Below are positions 57,867-64,000 of a stretch of 64,000 nt of DNA, one piece after another; the first letter of the stretch is position 1; the number at the start of each line of letters is the position of its first letter. The notes below the pieces were generated by a model that was given only the letters and a program-made list of their open reading frames with translations, was not told the origin of the DNA and made no database searches. The DNA is taken from NCBI GenBank assembly GCA_026168455.1, contig CM047427.1, positions 57,161,749 through 57,225,748 of the forward strand, in the 5' to 3' direction. This stretch comes from Theocolax elegans (taxonomy: Eukaryota; Arthropoda; Insecta; Hymenoptera; Cerocephalidae). The position numbers and the translations under genes are program-made.

Positions 57867-59492
57867 TTATAAATTTAATTGTCCAGGTCTCAATACTTGT
57901 CGTACATTCAAATTTATACGAGCTTCAGAAATATAAGTTTGAGCTTTAAGCCAGTCCTGATTGTTTGACACACTACTGTTCCATGGCTCAAATTTATTCA
58001 TCAAAATTTTTGGTATTCCATGGTATCGTAATCTTGAATTTCCTGACATAACAAGAACATCACCACTTCTTAAATATATAGCATGAGCAGGATCTTCTTG
58101 CTTATGTCCTCCAATAAGGAAAATTGCAGTTTGCCCAAAACTTATTGAAAAAAGTGGAGCATCTAGATAAACTTCAGAGTGATCTGTATGACCAGCCAGA
58201 GTTGAATTCATTCTGTAATAATTGATAATTGCAGATTCAGCTTTGAAATTGTGAAATCCTAAGAGTTTAGCGAAACATTCTATTAATAGTGTCAAATCTT
58301 CTGGCATTTTATTTTTTAATTCTTGTGAGTATAATTTTGTATCCCAATTGTAATGATATCCCAATGTAGTCCATCGCAATTTAGTCAATAGAGAATCATT
58401 GTGCAAGTCTCTAAAAAATATATGTATACTTTAGTTGCAAGCTATTTTTTTATAATTCAAAAAGTAATAAAATTATAATCATTTGTTTTTTGTTTCTTTT
58501 ACCCAAAACAAGATTCCCACCAAGAATTATTGTCATTTAATAAACCATGAGCATCAATATTTAAAATATTTGGTCTCCTTGTATAATCTTTTAAACATTT
58601 AATAATCCATTCTTGGTGTCCTTGTGTAGTAAATGGATTTTGTATTAATATTAATCCTTTAAAACAATTTTATTAATATAATAAAAATTAATTAGTGTCT
58701 GGTGTCAATTCAAATATAGATTCAAAAAGTCATTTACTACAAATAATTAATAATTTGCTACAAATTAAACAAAATTTTTCTTAATACATTGTTGTGCTGT
58801 ATTATAATTTACTTTTATCCAAATTTTTGTAGCTAATTGATTTGTAGCTAAGTGAGCAATGATCTAAGAATACCATGGTATGAATATTTAATTGTTACTG
58901 TTAAAATCTTAATGTATACAACAAAATGATTTTTGTCATATCCTACGTAAGAAAATTATGATAAAAAGTCATGGTATAGAATCGATAAAAGAAGATAAAA
59001 CAGTTATATTGAAAAAGAAAATGTTAAAAATAAATAACATTTTAAATCTTGACATATTAAATTATTAATAAATAGTAATAAAAAATTATTGTTACTACAT
59101 CTAATCCAAGTTTGTCCCCTTAATTAAGTAACTAATAAAATAAAATTTTAAATATTTGTTTTAAATTAATAATATTAACTAACTGTTATCTTAATATATA
59201 AATAAATATATTTAACCTGGAATATTGATAAATTCATAAATGTTCCAATGTTTAACAGGTATCAAACCGAAGGTTGATGTTTCCATGAGGTTATTGCTTT
59301 CATTACAAACACTGATTTTCCTAACCTGAAAACACAGTGACACAATTAATAAATACAACTTTTCGTGCGTAATACAAAACATAACAGTTAACTAACATTT
59401 TTTTGGTTCGTACATTTGTTTACATCTACTACGGCTTGTAAATCCGGCGGCGATACACGTCCTTTATAATATTTAAAACTGTCTTTGAACAT
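57867..59492 (-). CDS. Alkbh1: ALKBH1, AlkB-type nucleic acid dioxygenase (four exons)
   Basis: Exons are 59492-59397, 59325-59217, 58656-58503 and 58410-57867, with GT..AG junctions and one open frame of 300 codons. The start MFKDSFKYYKGRVSPPDL aligns with the human N terminus. Exon 3 has GLILIQNPFTTQGHQEW. The last exon contains LRWTTLGYHYNWD and INYYRMNSTLAGHTDHSE, where the HTD gives the iron-binding His-x-Asp. RYHGIPKIL supplies the distal histidine and ARINLNVRQVL the 2-oxoglutarate-binding arginine. ALKBH1 is an Fe(II)/2-oxoglutarate oxygenase acting on tRNA m1A and 5-methylcytosine and reported on DNA 6mA, in nucleus and mitochondria. It is shorter than human (389), mainly at the C terminus. 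All key residues are present. Confidence 0.94.
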
Positions 59493-59806
59493 TTCGCATT
59501 ATTATAACTAAAGTTTTTTTTTCTTTTTCTTGGGGATGCTAAAGCAACAAAGATAGACAGCTCCGTGAAATTCTAAAACAACTTGCGAATTTCGTAATAA
59601 AAAAATACTATTAATTGCGGAAGCGTTAACAACGTTAACAACCGTAAGAAAAAAATTGCGAGTGCTCTCTGTTTTTTGTAAAAAATTAAAAACTTTTGAA
59701 GTAGCAAAAATGGTGAAACATATGATTTCAAGTATATAAATTACAATAGATTACTCACTCAAGTAGGGACTGTGAAACACTTTTAAAAAGAGAGGAGTAT
59801 AGATAG

Positions 59807-59840
59807 TCTCTCTCTCTCTCTCTCTCCCTCTCTCTGTCTA
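59807..59840. repeat. (TC)n microsatellite
   Basis: TCTCTCTC run with a few interruptions, just upstream of a tandem repeat. Confidence 0.9.
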
Positions 59841-59894
59841 ATTGTGTGAGTGGAAGGGGCATAAGGGACGGTACGTATTACTGTTCTTTCAGTA

Positions 59895-60500
59895 AAAAAA
59901 TAGGTCTAAAATCGACTTTTCACAAAAATTGTTGCATTTTTTAAATTTGGTAAATCTAGGTTGGAAAAAACGATTCCGAAATTTGCAGCTTCCTGGGTCC
60001 AGGGGTTCTATGCGATTTCTGTAAATGAAAACTTTTGAGATAATAAAAGAAAAAGGCATTAAATTCATCCGAATAAGGAGTGGAGGGAAAGCGCAGACGA
60101 CATGGACACCGCTCCTCCTACCCGTGGCTCTAATAGTCCAGTGAAAATAGGTCTGAAATCGACTTGTCACAGAAATGGCTGAATTTTTGATATTTGGTAA
60201 ATCGAGGTCGGAGAAAATGATTCTGAAATTTGCAGCTTCCTAGGTCCAGGGGTTCTATGCGAAATAAGCGTTTAAAAGTTATTTTAAATTATATCTCAAT
60301 AACCGTTGGGTCTACAGCAAAACGACTAGTGCCAAATGAAAGAACGTAAAATTTACCATCGGAAACGATTTTTTATTCGATTTTTGTAAGTGTAAATTTT
60401 GAAATAATAAAGAAAAAGGCATAAAATTCATCCGACTAAGGAGTAGTGGGGAAGCGCAGACGACATGGCCGCCGCTCCCCCCACCCGTGGCTCTAAGCGC
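59895..60500. repeat. diverged tandem repeat pair with CpG-rich ends
   Basis: Copy 1 (59895-60130) and copy 2 (60143-60496) share ATAGGTCTRAAATCGACTT, GCTTCCTGGGTCCAGGGG and GCGCAGACGACATGG followed by CCGCTCC...CCCGTGGCTCTAA. Copy 2 has an extra ~100 bp after GGGGTTCTATGCGA. Short ORFs on both strands (59889-60170, 60312-60620 minus; 60465-60743 plus) lie across the repeat and are not supported as genes. Confidence 0.72.
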
Positions 60501-60743
60501 AATACGAGCGAGGCAACTTTGATTGTTTCGTGTTACCTCACGGGCAACGTCGAGAATTTTTTTGGGCGCTTTAAATACTGCAAGTGTAAACATAGCGGCA
60601 GGATTTGGATAAATGGGCATTTTTATATTTTATGCAGTGTCAACTTATTAGAAAGATGTTTTCCTCTATACAAAATCAATTATGTTTTTCTTATATGTTT
60701 CTCGATTATAGTGTATTACTATAGTATGGAAAAATTTGAGTAA

Positions 60744-63570
60744 TTTCTAATATTTAATTACTTAAAACAAATTTTTAATAACACCCATTACTAATCCCAA
60801 TTATTAAATGTTGCCTGTTAAAGGTATGTAATACCCAAATTTTAGAGATCTATATAACTTAGGAAATCCCAAAAATTTTAAAACCTAATTTATATAAGAA
60901 TAAATCTGAAAAGAATCATAGATACTGCACAAAACAATTGAATAGCGTGATAGAGAGATTTTTAAGAAATAATTAATTATCAATTAATTATACGTAGATA
61001 ACCATTTTTGGTCGGTAATATATAGCTTATTCACGGCTGCCTAAAAATCTCGCTGGTTTATCAATAAAAAAATTTGAAAAAATTCACAGTATATCTTCAA
61101 AGGAAACACAACATTGTTACAGAAATTTTTTTTCGATCAATTGAAGTTCTTCTTTAATAAAAATAAATCATTTTTCTGTTTGTTTTGAGTTCACATCCCC
61201 TTAATGTGCAATGCAACGTTTTTATTTATTGAAATAATTTTGCAAATTAATATACAAATAATTATCATATTTTGATTTTTGTAAAACTTATAAATATTAT
61301 GCCTTATACAAGTTTGATTTGCAGCTATATACGTGGTATTATTTAAAAAGATGATTTTTGTTAAAATATAATTAACTCCTTTTAGCAATTAGCATTATTA
61401 ATTAGCTCAAAGATAATAAATGCTTTTTGTGATAATGCATTTGGACATACCTTTCTAAAGAATTATAAATAGTTACCTTGTAATGATACAAAATATTTTA
61501 TTAAAGTTTTGTGTTCAGTGGTTTCGGTCTTTAAAATAACAATGTTCTTAATTTTTCTTCAGGTAATGGGAATCAATTTTTAAAAAATGGTCATGAATTT
61601 TGTCAAAATATTTGGTTAGAATTTCAGTATGATATTTGGGTTGAAAATATTGCCATTTTTTCCAATTAATTATCGATACAACATTGCTTATTCGATTACA
61701 ATTAAAAAGGAATTATTTCTTATTAAAAATCGAATCGTAAGGCACTTCCAAATGTTTAAAACTCTCATGGTGAATGTTTTTAAAGTTTTAAATAACTTTT
61801 TGAACAAATCTTTTGGGTTATAAAGGGTATAATAGATCCATGTTTGAGTCCGAAATGTCCTTAAATAATGATCAACTTTAGATTTAACGTGTTATATAAA
61901 TTTTAAATTAATATAATCATGTTAATGTTGTGATATTCTTTCTATAATTACACGTTAATATGATAAAAACAAGTATAAGTGACCGATTTTATTAAGCATC
62001 ACTTTGCACTAACATTCACTCTATACAGAAAATATATTGAATAAATAATTAGGAATAGTATAAATATATATTAAAGGTGCAGAGTAGAAAGATTTAGTAT
62101 GAGAGACAAAGATTTGTAATAGGCAGAGGATGGAGAAAAATAAGTTGTAAATAATAATGTACAGCAGTAAAATTTATAAAAAGCCAGAATTTAAATCATA
62201 TAATGTTAAATATTGTCGGTATAATGAGTGTATATTGGCAAAGTTACACTTAGATGAAATAAGGCATAAAATTACATTTTGAAAAGCTTAAATATCTGTA
62301 ATTATACTTTTAAATGAAAAATTATACTTAATTCTTAAAGTGTTAAATAAATTATGATGATTTGAAAGACTTAATATGTAATGATTGCACTTCTAATTAG
62401 TGAAAATATTAAAATGCTTGTAAAATAAATGTGAATATTCGATTTTATACTTTAGTTAAAAACTGTAAAGATAATTTTTTTCGGTAAGTAACAAAATGCG
62501 GACATTAATTTTAAGTGTAAATAATTATACACTTTATAGTTATAGGTATTAAGAACCTAAGATTGCTCCTTAGTTAGAAATTGAGGAGTTTGATATTAGT
62601 CAAAACCATTATTTGGCTCAAAATTGAAAACATACATATAAAGTATGATAAAATATAAAATTGTGTATACTTTTATTTAGTATATTTATCTTTGTTAGTC
62701 GATCAACTTCGAAAAGTCGTGAGTTTTTAGTGAGTTTTCAATGGCTTTCGCATGTTATCAGTCAAAAAATAAATTAGGCTGTCTATTTTTTAACGAAAAA
62801 TTTTAAATTATTTTAGAATAAGAGTTCAAAATTACAACCCGATCAAAGAAAAAAGATATATCTGATTTAAACGTAAGAAAATTTTGAAAAATATTGCTCT
62901 TAGATATAAAAAACATAATGGTACCATATTTTTAGATATAAAAATATATTTTGCAACAAAATAAAATATTCATGAAAAAATACTCATAAAATACTCATCG
63001 ATGCAAAAAATGATAAACGAAACATCAAAGTAGGCTGTTTCTATAAGAATTGGAATTACTGACTAATGTAGCTGTAATTGTCTTCTAAATAAAATTTAAT
63101 TTATCCAGCTTATTTAAAATTATTTATGTCTTACACTAATTAGAGATGTAAAATTATTATTAATTAAAAAAATTTCTAAAATATTTTTGACAATATAATA
63201 AATTGGAATAACATGATTTAAAAAAATAAAAAGTATTAATCATCTAATTTCAAAGTTCATCTTTTCTATGCAGGTTAATGCATTTTCCAAGAATAATGTA
63301 CTAAAAAGTACATAGCATTTAGATATTAACATTTAGCAAATACTTCAACACAAAATAAAAATTTTCAAAAAGCCTTTTAAATTATAATATTTCTTCAAGT
63401 GCCATTCGATGTTCTGTATTTTTTACATAATTTAGACCTTATTATTTTCCATTACTATGAATTTTTTTAACAATATTTGACCCATTAGTTTTTTTTTAAT
63501 CAAACAAAAAATCTTTTTTCAATTAAAACCAAGTATTGAACATTTTTGTTTTGAAAATAGATTTATATTC
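60744..63570. other. AT-rich DNA, no gene seen
   Basis: No ORF, repeat or RNA gene was recognised. Only short incidental frames are present. Confidence 0.5.
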
Positions 63571-63639
63571 GATTGATAGAAGAAATAAAATAAAAGTATT
63601 TAATTCAAAGGATTCGTTGAATACTTCTTATCAAATACC

Positions 63640-63711
63640 ACTATTCGACGAAAAGTATCCGACAAATTACAAAAGTATTTGTTGAATACTTTTCGTCGAA
63701 TATTTTGTGAA
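63640..63711. repeat. ~32-bp-arm hairpin (MITE-like)
   Basis: CACTATTCGACGAAAAGTAT and inner ACAAAT are mirrored by GTATTTGTTGAATAC and TTTTCGTCGAATATTTTGTG, with an AAAA-like turn at about 63675. A few mismatches only. The remaining bases to 64000 are AT-rich and show nothing else. Confidence 0.7.
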
Positions 63712-64000
63712 ATTGCTTTCAGGCTTAAACATCGTTTTATTTCTTTTTATTTTTATGTAGCAATTTTAATTTTATTCTTGTAAATTATTCGACGTAAACT
63801 TGCGGACGAGTGCTTGCCCAACTCTCGTTACTTATTCCAATGATTAGTTTCAAAGTTAATCATTTTTTTAAAATAACTTGAAACTAATACATTTAAAAAT
63901 CATAATCAAGAGGAGAGGTTTTTTTTTAATTTCTGTAAAGTATATACATTTAGCATGATTAACAACATGTAAAAATTTCAAAAATAAAGTTTTTATGAAT

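Overview
This is AT-rich nuclear DNA from an animal, most likely an insect and plausibly a hymenopteran such as an ant. The reasons are short 56-75 bp introns, tRNA-derived SINEs, an APE-type LINE, a Polinton/Maverick, a Helitron and a Penelope-like element, plus two conserved host genes. The species assignment is inference. Only two host genes can be reconstructed with confidence, both on the minus strand near the right end: V-ATPase subunit D (four exons, 247 codons) and the AlkB-type dioxygenase ALKBH1 (four exons, 300 codons). A third possible host gene, a small spliced OB-fold-like protein at 46.35-46.95 kb, is tentative and needs a one-base homopolymer correction.

Layout. 0-3.3 kb: Penelope-like element with reverse transcriptase and GIY-YIG remnants inside inverted repeats, next to a hammerhead-like motif and tRNA-like SINE pieces. 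3.5-7.1 kb: inverted fragment of a Polinton, invaded by a foldback element and by a hAT element with an 8-bp target duplication. 7.4-10.3 kb: a 1.36-kb direct duplication whose second copy carries a microhomology deletion. 10.5-21.7 kb: an 11-kb nested inverted-repeat structure with ~60-bp minisatellite arms, containing a SINE with its target duplication and several perfect or near-perfect palindromes. 21.8-22.6 kb: GA-rich satellite. 22.9-25.6 kb: Helitron helicase pseudogene. 25.6-26.8 kb: TTAA-flanked MITE and a foldback with an 11-bp minisatellite. 26.9-31.56 kb: full-length but frameshifted LINE. 31.57-45.7 kb: a decayed Polinton with recognisable DNA polymerase B, phospholipase A2, integrase with chromodomain, minor capsid, small basic virion-like protein, major capsid, adenain-like protease and an unassigned ORF, all on the plus strand. 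It is interrupted by three or four later insertions. 47.2-47.7 kb: a ~440-bp pure GT microsatellite. 48.6-52.25 kb: a 3.7-kb foldback with a tandemly duplicated core. 53.5-53.75 kb: a GC-richer promoter-like island. 55.5-59.5 kb: host genes. 59.9-60.5 kb: a tandem repeat pair. 60.8-64 kb: AT-rich DNA with one good hairpin.

The distinctive theme is inverted repeats: about a dozen hairpin-forming elements from 0.1 to 11 kb, several nested in one another or in the Polinton. One ~675-bp family has an exactly reconstructible target site (TAA duplication) inside the Polinton polymerase. Many reading-frame breaks, and nearly all differences between recent duplicates, are single-base homopolymer changes. 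Some apparent pseudogene lesions may therefore be sequencing error rather than biology.
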